NCBI GenBank assembly: GCA_000467715.1
Contig: AJFK01000045.1
Location: 1-62,656, forward strand
Direction of reading: 5' to 3'
Origin: Hysterium pulicare CBS 123377
Taxonomy: Eukaryota > Ascomycota > Dothideomycetes > Hysteriales > Hysteriaceae
Length of the DNA: 62,656 bases
Part shown: positions 23,579 to 35,364 of the stretch, piece by piece
How the letters are laid out: the number at the start of each line of letters is the position of its first letter
Numbering within the stretch: position 1 is the stretch's first letter
Position numbers and translations under genes: made by a program
Notes under the pieces: model-generated
The model's input: only the letters and a program-made list of their open reading frames with translations
Databases searched by the model: none
Told to the model about the DNA's origin: nothing

Positions 23579-25281
23579 TTACATATGGCCTGCGATGGTC
23601 TCGTCCCACACAGTATGAAAAGTGTTCTCGCAAAACACGGCGTGGGATATGACCCCAACGAGGCTCCCTCTTAAGTCTTCCCAGTTTTGAATCCCAGAAT
23701 CGGAAGCTAGCGCACTAAGGTGCCCCTTGAACCATCGTTTCTCGGGCATCTGATAAGCTGATACCGCCCCCACTGCAAGAAACCAAAGCACGATCTGGTT
23801 GGGCCCCGCCACCAGCGGCAGTAAAGGATGCAACGAAGCTTTGAGCTTATGCACTAATACGCCGACAAGAAGCACAGGATCGGGGAAGAATGCCATCAAT
23901 GGGAATAGTACATGAAGCGCAGCGGCGTACCGGCAGCTTTGCGACATGTGAAATGCAAGGGGCGTATCTACGATTATCTGCATTTGGAAGAGTCGTTGTA
24001 GCAGAGACGACATCTGCTCTAAGGTTGCCAAGCTAACTTCTGCAGATGCGACTTCTGCCATGTCGGAAAATTGGTGGGTGAGCTCGTTTGCTTCGTAAAG
24101 AATATCGACGAGAGGTGGGGCGACACCGGAGTTGTAGAAGATAGTCATGTCCAGAGGTAGCGGAGGGATGATATGGTCGATCCTTGGGTGTTTGAATGTT
24201 AAGGGGAGAGAATCGGGTTCGTTGATTGATACCATCGACATCCTGGACTCATAAGTTCATCCATTCCAAAACCTAACTTCTTCGGAGATACCGAAAAAGA
24301 CTTACCAGAAGGCTATGTTTGCAGCCAGAGCATTTCCGGCAGCAATGGCGTCTAAACCGCCGCGACTTTGAACCATACGTTTCAATCCGCTTATATGGGA
24401 CGAGAGATCCTTCATGTTGCCGCGCTCATGCTATTGAATGACCAAGAGAGATAATTAGGTTGGATCACTGAGGAAGATGAGACTTCATACCTCAATTGCT
24501 ACCAGTATTGCTACTGCTACGATCAATTGATCAGGAATCTGAGCAACGGCTGCGATTTTATTCCGAAGCAAATCCAAAGCTTCCGCTCTGACTTCCAACG
24601 CTTGATAAGTCCCCGTTTCACGTTGCAAAGTTTCCAGGTTATGCGCACTGAGATGCAAAATCACATGGAAGAGTACCTGGTCAGCTCGTAGAAACGGCCA
24701 CCACAGTCGTATTACTGACTCTCCAGTATGGAAGAAAGGAAAAGAGTTATGTACGACGGACGAGAGATCTGATAATGTCAGCGATACTTAAAGCCATAGG
24801 TTCAAGTATAAGGCCTACAGTGTCGGAGTAAAACGTCGATTTTCCTTACTTTACTTGGAGGATATGTTTGGAAGGGATCAATCAATTCGTTTCCAATTGT
24901 CCCCGGTAACCGAATTGGAGGAAGTGAAGCTTGGGGAGTCGATGTCCCAGTATTACTGCTCGAAGTGGTCGCTGTATGTAAATGCCGCGATGGGCGCGAA
25001 GGTAGCGAGGAGCGCGAGGCTGTTGGTTGTGGTGTTTGTCCCGACGGAGCGGGTGGTTCTGGGTCATCGAAGCATCTCTCTAGATTGACGTAGTGGCGTT
25101 CACAATTCCGACAAAGTGGGTGTCTTTCATCGCACTAGACTCAATAAAATCAGCCTGTTATGTGTGAGAGCATGGGCCTGATCGATACCTTTACTTTCCT
25201 TCTTTTGCAGTTGTTACAACCTGCCTTCGACTTCTTGTGGGATCTCGGAGCAACAAGTTGAAGCTGGGGCTGAGAAGACAT
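23579..25281 (-). CDS. Zn2Cys6 transcription factor next to the RiPP precursor
   Basis: Five exons, 25281-25189, 25134-24855, 24768-24491, 24430-24306 and 24242-23579, give 479 residues. The zinc cluster spans residues 22-52: C-x2-C-x6-C-x6-C-x2-C-x9-C (GCNNCKRRKVK then CDERHPLCRNCERHYVNLERC), split by intron 1. A Pro/Ser/Thr-rich linker is followed by an LWWPFLRADQVLFHVILHLSA segment and a long alpha-helical regulatory region of the fungal-specific TF type. The neighbouring intron (86 nt) has a clear GCTGAC branch site, which fixed the frame. It ends about 740 bases from the precursor gene and is the most likely pathway regulator, in the way UstR sits in the ustiloxin cluster. That assignment is by position only. 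Confidence 0.85.
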
Positions 25282-26019
25282 CAAAATTGTCACAGACTAG
25301 GACGGCACATAACCTCGGCGTGTTTCTAGACAATGGCGCTTCTGACGTTAGCCGTCGATATCGACGAGAGAAGTGTTGGCAGCCGTACGGCGTTGAGGAA
25401 GCGGAAGGATGCCGTATACACGTTAAGCCTAATATAGAATGACAGCGGCACTTCCAAGCTCAACCACGCGTAAGTAGTGATTATATTCAACCATTCAATG
25501 TGCCATCCCTCGAATTGCTACGGCTTTCGTCCCTCTGACAGTGCTTTTTGAAAGCCCAGCTCTATCCAGCACGTCGTGTTGACTACTATGTGATGACGTC
25601 AGATCATGAGGTTAGTCAGCAACCGCTGTGGAGGCACTTTAGAAGGTTCAGCCTCCTGACACTCCGCTTGATTCGCTCTTTTGATCCACCAATCTCTCTT
25701 TCACGCGTACGAACGTACCGTCGACTTCTGTTTCTTGTTACCCCCTATGGATCGAATCCCCGGTTCTGAGTACGTCGAGCGACCCCAGAACGATAGCTCA
25801 GTTGGACACAGCCTTCAGGTCATTCATCACTCCTCGTACCATCATGCAGTGCGAACGAATTCCCCTTTTTACAAGCGAATGTAGTCATTGAATTTGATCA
25901 CTGGCATACAGCTATCAACGTGCTTCTGAAAGCTAACCGTGTCGATCAACGAGCGGTTTCTAAGAGATATGGCGACAAGATGTTTAGAAAAGAGTAAAGA
26001 GTGTTCCAAGCCACCACAA
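25282..26019. other. intergenic, with short repeat copy
   Basis: No gene is supported. It holds a truncated copy of the dispersed repeat near 25456 and a tRNA A-box-like string at 25792 that I rejected as a tRNA. Confidence 0.5.
25456..25490 (+). repeat. short fragment of the dispersed repeat
   Basis: A stretch AAGCTCAACCACGCGTAAG followed by TAGTGATTATATT matches the core of the 21433 and 51171 copies with one or two changes. Flanks do not match. It lies between the regulator and the precursor gene. Confidence 0.6.
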
Positions 26020-27362
26020 TTACTCATTGCTTGGAAGACAGCTCCTCGACCCATCGATGGTTTGCGGATAATCATTGAGCAGCCTTTGGTTTGCCGGTGC
26101 GAGCAAATAACTTATCGGCTGTTTCATCGTCAACTGGGGCGACAGGTACTTGAGCAGTCCTAAACAATGAATCGTATGCTTAAGGAAAAAATCATTCAAC
26201 CTCCCCTTCCCAATATCTATCGCATCCGCCACGAAATCAACGCAATGGTACTGATGCTGACCAGCGAAAGCATACCCATATCCCACCTCGTTCGTCTCTA
26301 CGAGCCCGGGCTCGTCGGCTGTTGGCGTAAAACCGAGCTCCTTTGCCGACTTGGGTTCGCGACCGGTCACCATGAGGTAGTAGTTCAGAATGCTAACGCG
26401 CTCAGCATCGGAGTCGGTGGCGTTGAAGCGCTCTTGTAGCTGGACAGGAATGTGCCATCGGTCCACTACATCGTCACGCGGCTTGGGGGTGAATTCGAAA
26501 AACGCCTTACCTCGCTCCGAGCTCTCGCGCAACGGTTTCCTGCGCATATTGTAGTAGATCCACTCGCGTAACGCCTCCTCATAGCTCTTCTTCTCCTTAT
26601 TCGTCATACCATCCCGCTTGGTGAGTGTGTTCGCCATGCCCGAGGCCGAATCGGCATACCAGTCTGTGTTTGTGTCTTCGGCCCTTTTTTTATGATCGAG
26701 TGATTCCGCCATGCCGGAAGCCGAATCAGCGTACCAGTTGCTATTTTCCACAGTCTCTCGCTCACCAATTGAATCTGCCACACCGGAGGCTGAATCCGCA
26801 TACCAATTGTTGCCTTTGGCGGGCTGCCTTTTATCAAGAGTCTCCACGATCCCGGCAGCAGAATCAGCATACCAGTTGCTATCCTTTGCGGGCTTCCGCT
26901 CGCCAAGCGAATCCGCCACCCCGGAAGCTGAATCCGCATACCAATTGGTATTCTTGGCTTGATTTCGATCTTCCAATGAGTCCGCTACTCCGCTTGCAGA
27001 GTCGGTGTACCAATTGGTCTCCTTGTCACGCTTCTCGTTCGGCAAGGATCCCGCCACTCCGCTCGCAGAATCAGAATACCAATTGGTCTCCACCCCACGT
27101 TTCTCGCCTTGTAGCGTCTCCGCTATTCCGCTTGCAGAATCGGCATACCAGTTTGTTGCATCTTCACGTCGGCCAACGGATTCAGCAACCCCGGCAGCTG
27201 AATCTGCATACCAATTTGTGGCAGCGTCTCGGCCACCTAGTAATGTCAGTCTTCTCTTTCTGTTTGGCCTTAATCGTTGGTCTTACTTGATGCTTTGGTT
27301 GGCAAGCATGAAGCTTTCAACGTCAAGATACCGGCTGCAAAGATCCATAGGTTCTGACCCAT
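26020..27362 (-). CDS. repeat-containing RiPP precursor with C-terminal HxxHC-pair domain
   Basis: Exons 27362-27287 and 27236-26020 give 430 residues. The 50-nt intron has a CTGAC branch site. Residues 1-20 form a secretory signal (MGQNLWIFAAGILTL..). From residue 33 there are nine repeats of 21-25 residues, each with N-W-Y-[A/S/T]-D-S-A-[A/S]-G (the ninth has D for N). About nine residues after the Gly a basic site follows: RR, KR, KR, then weaker single-Arg sites in repeats 4, 5 and 7, with KR/KKR in 6, 8, 9. This is the layout of Kex2-processed dikaritin precursors such as UstA. In the same exon the protein continues about 190 residues to a region with HQYHC at 353-357 and HTIHC at 379-383, as in UstYa/DUF3328, but lacking the later Cys-rich end. 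Family role is inference; the repeats and motifs are read directly. Confidence 0.85.
26625..27290 (-). repeat. nine tandem NWYADSASG-type coding repeats
   Basis: The repeat block lies within the precursor gene. Units are 63-75 nt (mostly 69 nt). The WY dipeptide and the D-S-A core are invariant; the position after Y is A, S or T, and the residue before G is S or A. Between cores the sequence varies apart from a conserved VA[D/E]SL-like helix and the basic site. The antisense strand also looks repetitive and open, which is a mirror effect. Confidence 0.85.
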
Positions 27363-28019
27363 TTTGCGTGGGATGTTAAAGATGAAATGAATCAAGTACT
27401 TGATAAGAACATGCAGTCGGGTTTGATCGACTGGATGCCAGAGAAGTTGCTTCTATCTACGAGAGTCTTGATCCTATTTATCTTTCTCTGCACTTACTAT
27501 GGTCAGCCCGCATCTGTGCCAGCAACAATAGCCAATGGATGTAACTACTACTGCAGGGCATCACATATGCATCCATTTATGCAGCATGATAAGCTCCTCT
27601 GTCTTCTTTCGCATTTCAAGTAGGTGCCAGCCATGTCCAATGCATATAGCCGGACAACTACCTCTCTTTGCATTGGAGGGTCATCACACCAACATATCCG
27701 CCGAGGATGACATCGGTATTTATTTTTCTTGGTTCCAGCCAGGCTGATAGCTAACCAACCGCTTCTTTCTGGATCACCGGATACAGGTTCTCCGTTCTGG
27801 AAAAGGCCGAGCTGTTTTGGGCAGGTGATCGAATCAACCGCAAGCTACTGATACCAGTCACAATAGATGCACCAACTGCATTCCTCCATGCATCACTCAT
27901 CACATATCATAAAATCATTTTCAATCACTTCGCGCTGTTATTTACGACTAGGTTAATCCTCTTCCTGCCTGTAGACTTTCAGAGCCAACCTTACTTTTGC
28001 AATTCTGTTTCGACATACA
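27363..28019. other. shared divergent promoter of precursor and UstYa
   Basis: 657 bases between two start codons on opposite strands, without an ORF I can support. It is the natural place for pathway-specific binding sites. I could not identify a palindromic CGG pair with confidence. Confidence 0.5.
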
Positions 28020-29052
28020 ATGTCTCACCTCAACGAGCCCCTCTTGACTCCCTTCCTTAAAACGGAGGAGTGGAACAATGAGGCTAGAAGCTCTACCGAA
28101 AGCCAGTACCAGGCCCTACCTCGCTCACAACCTCGTCGACACCACAGCCGCACATATCAAAGTTTGGTTGCTGTCGGTATTTTGGTGGTTCTTCTCTTTG
28201 GTTTTGGGGTTGGTTACTACCTGCGAGACCTGATCTCGGCGTATACGCACGTACCCTGGTCAGGATCTGCCGGACCGTCCGATGGTAGGGCTCCGTCCCG
28301 CAATCTGATGCAGAACGATCACGAAACTGACCAATCAATGTGAAACCATAGTGTCGCTTGTCTCTCAGACATTCGAAGAGCAGCCAGTTTACTCAAGGCC
28401 CCCGTCGAATGCATCCGACGCTGCTTGGGCCGCTATGATTCCCAGTCCGTCTCCGTTGCATATGCAAAATATTTATTTGCTTACATCGACAGAGGGACGA
28501 GGCTTTGTGAAAGTCAAGGATAGCGATCCTGATGAAGGCACCGACGGTCTCTATTGCGTTTCCGTCTTTCATCAACTGCACTGCTTGGTACGCTCTCCCT
28601 TCGCGCTTCCTGCTTCTTTTCAGGAGGATTCCCGTACATGCATAGCGGACTTCGCTTGAGATTAAAGAGGATCTCGTTCCTGACCCCTCGGCTGATATCT
28701 ATCCCCACAGGATATGCTTCGTCATGGATATTATGCCGCAGTTAACAGGGCGAATGCAAAGCCTACACCTGTGGCCCCAGACGGTGGTCCAGTGTCGCCC
28801 GTGCCGGGAGATTTTGCTCACCATTCCACGGCTAAAATTCATTATGAGCAGGGTGCCAGTCACATGGAGCATTGCTTTGATTACCTCAGACAAGCTCTAG
28901 CATGTGCAGCTGACTCCACGCTAGAGAAAAGGAATGATACCATCAGTGGAGTTAGAGGCTGGGGTACTACCCACCAATGCCGTAATTTTGAAGGCTTGAA
29001 AAAATGGACTGAAGATCACAGGTACAGTGATGATAACGGTATTTCCAACTAG
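28020..29052 (+). CDS. UstYa-family (DUF3328) oxidase
   Basis: Exons 28020-28284, 28352-28587 and 28711-29052 give 280 residues. A hydrophilic N-terminus with Arg/His is followed by one membrane helix at about 48-68, so the catalytic part is lumenal, as in UstYa. HQLHC is at 162-166 and HMEHC at 218-222, followed by FDYLRQALACAADSTLE, the two metal-binding motifs and downstream Cys/Asp segment that define the family. UstYa-type proteins install the oxidative crosslinks in dikaritin RiPPs, and some act in other pathways. Its start is divergent from the precursor gene, and it converges with the P450 (stops 95 bases apart). The intron after CL of HQLHCL is typical of the family. I rate the family call as secure and the substrate as inferred. 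Confidence 0.93.
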
Positions 29053-29147
29053 ATGGTCGAACTTCGGGCTTAGCTCTTGCGCTGTCCTCTAAGCTTTGGA
29101 TATACTGGACGTCAATTGCTTAAATGTCATGTATCTAGAGTATCTGG

Positions 29148-31065
29148 TTATGCTAAATCCTTTGGGTAGGCAGCTCTCATGCCTTCAGGAATGTTTTTCC
29201 ATTGCATGGTTTCAGGGTCCAGTTGCTCTCTTATAGCATCGTCCCATTCTTGGCACACCATTTCTGCCCTCTTGTCGTCTCTGGGGGTAATGATGGCATC
29301 GAAAGGCACCGGTGCACACACAAACCCTTGTGTGACCTTTTCAGGATCTGGTACAATCTCATTCCCCGCCTCATCACTGGTTCTCTTGAGGTCGAAAGCC
29401 CAAAGCATCCTAGCAATGCCCAGAAACAAGCTCCGCTCCGCTACATGCATGCCAGGACATATGCGCCTCCCAGCACCAAATGTAAAATGGTCCCGTTTGG
29501 TCACATCCGGATTTAGCGCAGCATCAAATGCGGACTGGCTGTCGTCCCTGAACCGTTCGGGCTCAAACCGCCGAGGCTCTGGATATCGCAACGGATCATT
29601 GTGGATCGCGTAAACGTTGTTCAATATGCCGGCGCCCTTCGGCAGACGGTAGCCCATGTATTCGTCATCCCTCATCAGAGCATGTGGAACAGCGCCTAGA
29701 ATGGTGGTCGGCATCCAACGCAACGACTCCTTTACGCAGCCACGGATATAGGGCAATTGAGCCTCATCATTTGTTGTTGGCATTCTGCCCGAGCCAACGA
29801 TACGATCCAACTCCTCCTGCGCCCGTTTCTGCACTTCCGGAAAGACAAGCATCGCGCATACAAATCCGACGAGCGTGTTCGCAGTCGTATCGCTTCCAGC
29901 CTCCAATAGTGTGCCAGTTATGTACGCTGCTTGGTCGTCTGAGAAGCGATGCATGGCCTGCTCCCGTGCTAGACCGACGCTGAAGCTAGGGTTGGCGCGG
30001 AGTATCGCAGATGAGATGGTGGCCTTGGCCTTGTCCCAGTGGTATCGGTAGAGAGCCTTTTCTCGCAGGTGCAGCGCTTTGGCGCGGCGCTTGGGGGGAA
30101 GCATCCATGATGGGAGGATGCGGAGTGCGGGCAGGTAGTCAAGTAGGGCAGCGGTGCCGGTTTGAGCGAGGAGAGTGAATTCGCCGAAGATGCTGAAGAG
30201 AGCTTGGAGGTGTATATCTTCATAGGTTGGAGTGCGGAAGCTAAAGAGATGAATGAGCACTTTGGCTAAGCAGTGGTAGATAGTAGAGAATGTGCTTACC
30301 CAAATGTTGTTGCAGTAGTTAGCGAGTTGGCGTAGCGGCGGACGGGTTTTTTGAAGTTCTCAGGGTCCTTCAAGATGTCGTACATCATTTGTTTGTTCTC
30401 GAGGAGTTGATAGGGCTCAAACGAGCGGGCAGCGTGGATATTCAGGAGATTATGGACGATTCGTCGAATCTATTCTGTTCGTAAGTTCCTATTTCTCAGG
30501 GCTATTGCAACTTGGTCCAGACATACCATTCGCCATGTTTGCCCGTATCGCTTGTTAACAAGTCATTTCAGTGATCAGTTCATCTCTGGCATCTACCCTT
30601 TCATGTTCGTTGTTCTTACCATCATGAGAATCCTCAATCCTCCACTTAGGAGTGTCTGACCCATATACAAATCCATTCTATCACTATATATGGCGCTTCT
30701 GCGGTCCAAGAGATCTTTGATAGCTTGGTCGCTCGATAAGACAACCATCGTTTTGCTCCCTAACATCAAGCTGTACACTGGTCCATATTCCCGCGCCCAC
30801 TTCTGAAATTGCAGATGCACATCTTCTTTCGGAATCTGAAGACTAGTCAACGTGACATTCGAACTCCAGAAAATAGCCCTTCATCTCTCCGAAAGGGTAC
30901 ATGTTCCAAGCCCCTCACCTGATGAATGTTTCCTAGTATCGGTATAGTTGGCGGACCTGGAGGGAAATCTTGAGGCCGCCGCCCAACTTGCAGCAGTCGC
31001 CAAACTTGATACAATAATGAGACCAGCAGCAGGGCCAGGATTGTGAAGTTGATGGGATTCTCCAT
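29148..31065 (-). CDS. cytochrome P450, membrane anchored
   Basis: Five exons, 31065-30919, 30835-30620, 30550-30527, 30469-30300 and 30240-29148, give 549 residues. An N-terminal helix (about residues 5-22) is followed by the Pro-rich PPGPPTIPILGNIHQ hinge. The I-helix has EAGSDTT at about 299-305, the ExxR motif is KESLRW at about 355-360, and the heme loop FTFGAGRRICPG has its Cys near residue 447. One exon is only 24 nt. It resembles class II fungal P450s of the O-methylsterigmatocystin-oxidoreductase style, and the ustiloxin cluster has a P450 (UstC) at a comparable place. It converges with UstYa. Oxidation of the peptide product is the likely role but inferred from the neighbourhood. 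Confidence 0.93.
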
Positions 31066-31908
31066 TGTCCTTTGTCCTGTGCGCTGCTGAAAATTTGCTA
31101 AACGAATCGAAAGAGCACATTCACTGTGAAAAGAATCCCTTGCATGGACATAACCTCCAATTTAGAAATATCAGGAGATGCCATGCCGATCAATTTTTCA
31201 AATTCGAATGGGACGTTTCGATAGACTGTAGTGCTTGGACCTGTGGGTAGGGCAGGACAGGACCGTGCTGCATGTAGGATCCCGCTCGCCGGACTTTCCT
31301 GTTATCAAACTCATGCGACCACGGCATCTCCTTACCCTCAGCATGCATGTGAGACTTTCGGTTACAGTATAGCTGCAATGGACAAGAAGTGCATAGAACG
31401 GTGCAATTGACCCAATTAGGTCCGAGTATCCTTATGATGAACTCCGATGCATCATGCAGCGGCTGTAAGAAATGCCGTCTCTAAGGCACCAACGGGATTT
31501 GTTATTTAGATTGCCAGAATCCAAAGCTATGTTTCCGGCAAAATAAATCCGTATGAGGGCTGAGGGATTTCATACCCCAGACGCCGTCAGCAGCGAACCT
31601 AGCTAATACCCCAGTATCAAAAGAACGGGCGATTTATATGCAAGGCGCAAGGCAAACGCATATGCGGGCTGACTGGAATGGAACTCTGAGACTTTTTGTC
31701 ATTTATGGTTATTGCAAATTCTGTTGCGGAATTATGTGAACGCCCAAGACCAAGATTGAAACGGGATGCAATCCAACAAATATGCTTAAACGGTGCCAAG
31801 ATGTCACGAGCTCTATTTGACTTCCAGGATTGAGGGCAACATGGCCTACGCTGTGTCGAAACTGAATAGGAAACGATGATCAGAACCTCGGGTGCCGCCC
31901 TTGTGTTC
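31066..31908. other. region between P450 and MFS
   Basis: 843 bases with only short frames on both strands, none recognisable. Contains the P450 promoter and the MFS 3' end. Confidence 0.45.
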
Positions 31909-33622
31909 CTAATTTGTCTGGAATTTGAGTCTTCCACTCCATATCCTCATTCGCTTGCCCCACACTTGGAGTATCAAAACCAGTGCAAATGCGCCAGCTA
32001 CAATGGCCGCCTGAACACCAAAGCTATTTTTTGGACCCATGGCCTTTGCCCACTTCACTTGCTCATACGTGACCACAAACCCGCCCGTGGTTCTGGCGAA
32101 GTTCAACCACGCCGACACTTCGCCAGAGGCCTCGGGATAGGAGTCGAGCACATAGGCGTTAAGTCCCACAGTACTGACCATAATTCCGAAAACGTAGAGA
32201 CCCCATGCAAGAGCGCACACCATGTAATGGTAGGCGTTCTGCAGCGAGAAACCAAGCAAAACAAGGCCGGCAATCATGAAGGGAGTCGCGAGCCAGATGA
32301 CCCAGAGGCGAGCCTCGGGCTCAAGGGAGCCCTTGTTGCGGCCCATCCAGAATGTTGCATTTGCGTCATGGAGCCAGTGACCCGATACTTCTCCCAATAT
32401 CGTCGCGACGATGGGAGTGAAGTAGAAGTAGCCTGTACTTGCGTTAGTTATTGGCCCAGCTGGTATGTATCATTGTAGTCAGACTTACCAATTTGAGTTG
32501 GGCCAAAGTTATACAATGGCTGGAGGAAGATGCTGAGAGTGGTGTTGATACCTATGATTGATCAGCTTCGGACTTCGAGCAAACGAACTGGCCTAAGACT
32601 TACCTACGACCCAAGCGAAGATGAAGACATAGTAAGCAGTGCTGATCAAAACGACTGGCTTGCATATTGCCTTGGCAGGACGGGATATGGCACCTATGAA
32701 TGAGTTGCGCTGATGACGGGACTTCCACTGCTCAATGCCAATCAAGCGTTGGATGCGTGACTTGCGAACTGGTTGCTCGTTCTCAGGAATTCGCCTATCA
32801 TAATATGTTTCCTCCGCGACCAAAATAATGGCGATGAGGCAGAGGCCGTGAAGGAGGGTCGACAGCCAGAAAGCCCAGTTCCATTTATACTTCGCAATGA
32901 TGAACGCAGTAAGAAGTGGACCAAGATACGGCGACAGAACAATGAAGAATGACCAGATGTTGATTTTCCGCGCGTGTTCGTGGACGAAAAACATGTCATT
33001 GATGAAGATCAGACCGCCTCCTTGCGCAACGGTCGAGAAGAACCCGCCAAGGATACGCGCAGTCATGAACTGTTCGAATGTTGCTGGTGCCGCACACCAG
33101 GCAATCGACCAAAGTGCCATGACGATAAACCAAAAGAGTACAGGTAGACGCCCGAAATAGGCCATCAAGGCGACGACGACTACGCCACCGGCGCCCAACA
33201 TGAACAGGTTCCCTACCAGGGCTTCGAGCATGCCATCTTGTGTCTTGCCGAACTCTATCGATTGAGGGATCAGAGTCACAGCGCCGATGGACGACGAGAA
33301 ATCTGGGAGGAACGCTGCCGCCGAGATAACGAACAGGATCGAATTTTTCTTGAATCTGGACCAGTTCAGGGGATCATCCTTCGCATCACTTGGTTGAGGT
33401 ATTCTGCATGGCTATGAGCATAACAAACGTGGTCCGGCATGGGCATTGTCTCACATACAGGACTGTCTTCCCATCTGGGGTCGTCTTCAGGTGCTCAGCA
33501 CCGCTTCTCGACGCATCCAAGGCATACCCAGAGAGCGACTGAAGGGACCTTTCGCTTGATACGAGTGTAGAGGCAACTTCGGTAGTCGCAATCTTCTCAT
33601 CGCCTGCTGCGGAGAAAGACAT
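31909..33622 (-). CDS. MFS transporter (DHA1-like)
   Basis: Exons 33622-33459, 33403-32604, 32551-32489 and 32432-31909 give 516 residues. A hydrophilic N-terminus is followed by DDPLNWSRFKKN, then about 12 hydrophobic spans. The GALVxNLFMLGAGGVV, ARILGGFFSTVAQGGG and FFIVLSPYLGPLLTAFI segments are drug:H+ antiporter-like landmarks, and NWAFWLSTLLHG is typical of the region after the fifth helix. It runs in the same direction as the P450, and neighbouring transporter genes are common in peptide clusters. The substrate is not determined by sequence. I chose the internal ATG at 33622, since the further upstream frame is a different composition. Confidence 0.9.
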
Positions 33623-35364
33623 GGCCTTGCCTCGGGGTTCGAAGAAAAGGTAAGTTGGTGGTGTGAAAAAAGGAAAGCAATTAAGCAGACATGCATCTGA
33701 CTGTGATACCAACTGTGCAGGTCACAAGGAAGATAAATTTACTCGAGCAAGCATGTACTGCACTACATACCTTTGATGTTGGTAAGCCGGCTCCACCGAC
33801 GTACTGATGCAAATTCGGCAATGCAACGTACGGGCACGGTGCTTTTTTCACATGGCGAACGACTCCACCATAGGCTCTAGGTCGCCTTTTCTGACATGGT
33901 TAACAAGCCAAAAGGATTGCGGAAATAGGCCGACTAACCGACTTATTTGGTGGCTGGCATATGAACCCTGGAAACAATACGCATCCCGCGCTCTCGAACT
34001 CCGTAGTTTGTAAGCCGAATAATAATAAAATAAGAAGCCCCTCGAGGTTGCCCAAGGGTACGTAGATTGCCCCTGCAAACCAAGGGCGGCCCGCACACTT
34101 AATTCGACCCACCCGGCCCGTGCCGTTTTGGCGCCCCACTAAGAGGTTGTCTTAACTTCCAGGTGGTGAATAGACATTATAAACATTTCCATGTATTTTA
34201 TCGTCAATGTGATAGCTAGAGAGGTGCCCGTCAACTCAAAAGAGGTTTCTTGGGGTGGCTTGAAGCCTGGAGCGCCAATGCGGCACAGTAAACGTAACAG
34301 CTGTCCGAAGGATTCTCTCGCAATGTACTCAAACCAATCTCACTGAGACCCCGAGTGAACGTGGGGGAGAGAGGATCTCAATCCTTGCCCAAGCCTGAGG
34401 TTAGCTCTCCGAGGGAATGGCACTGGCTTGGAGTCAGACAGACGTGAATGGAACGGAGCCATTAGAAGGTGGAGCCTTGGAGGGTCAACCCTAGGAGGAA
34501 GGTGGTGGGCTTGCATAGTGAGTGGGCTTGCCCTCCAACATCGGTTCCACTCCCTTGGGATAATTGCCGAGACAAATGCTTTCTGGCACATAGTCGCCGA
34601 TGCACAACGCTGGAAGTGGTACACAAGAACCACCTAGTTGGAGTGACTCCACAAAAGAATAGCGGTGAGACGTGGACCCAACCCCCCAATACTTCGGGAA
34701 TTGCGTGCTTCTCAAGCATGACTTCCTGGTCGTATAACACTCCTTGTTTAGAGAGCCTAAATGCTGAGATATTGCAGTGCCTAGATATATCACTCTACCC
34801 TTCGCGCTTTCTCGTATTTGCAGTCTCATGCATACGTCACAGAGGTCTAGAATGACTTCGATACCCCAATAGAAGCGCAAAGGATGCTGCGGTGAGAGCC
34901 TCAAGCTTTGCAAGGAAATGAGCGGGACGGCAAGGGACATTGGTTACGAGCCGTTCCCCCTTCGAACCCCTGATGAACTGATAACTACGTTGGCCTCAAT
35001 TGGAATTCTCACGCTTGGCTTGACTGCAGGATGACAACACCATGCAAGGCTTATCACAATCTTCGCTTATTGGGAATGGGACGGACCGCATCTGAGTATC
35101 GTCGTAGATGATCAGGGTTTGGAAGATCCCGTAATGTAAGGGTTAGGGTATCATGACAAAGAACATAGTCAATTATGAGAGTCCAAAGTCCAGATAAACT
35201 TTTTCCGAGGAAACTAGGCGTACAAGATCGCTGCCATCAGTTTACACAAGAGTTCTGTCCCATTTCGTGACTTTTTGGCCATTCGCTCGAGTGTCACAGT
35301 GATTGAAAGTGACTCAAACTAGTCAGCCCGGCTGGTAACCCTGCGGTTAGGAAAGATATGACAA
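33623..35364. other. 1.7-kb stretch with no recognisable gene
   Basis: Short frames on both strands around 34.3-34.9 kb overlap one another and show no motif. I see no tRNA or rRNA. This could be an old transposon remnant, but I have no direct evidence. Confidence 0.4.

Noticed and set aside
25792-25866. tRNA-like A box (TAGCTCAGTTGG) with a GAACGAATTCC-like B box and a T-run
   Set aside because: The D-stem does not pair, the A-to-B spacing does not fit, and I found no acceptor stem pairing. At most a relic.
26625-27379. Open repetitive plus-strand frames
   Set aside because: Antisense mirror of the precursor repeats; no start context, introns or family match.
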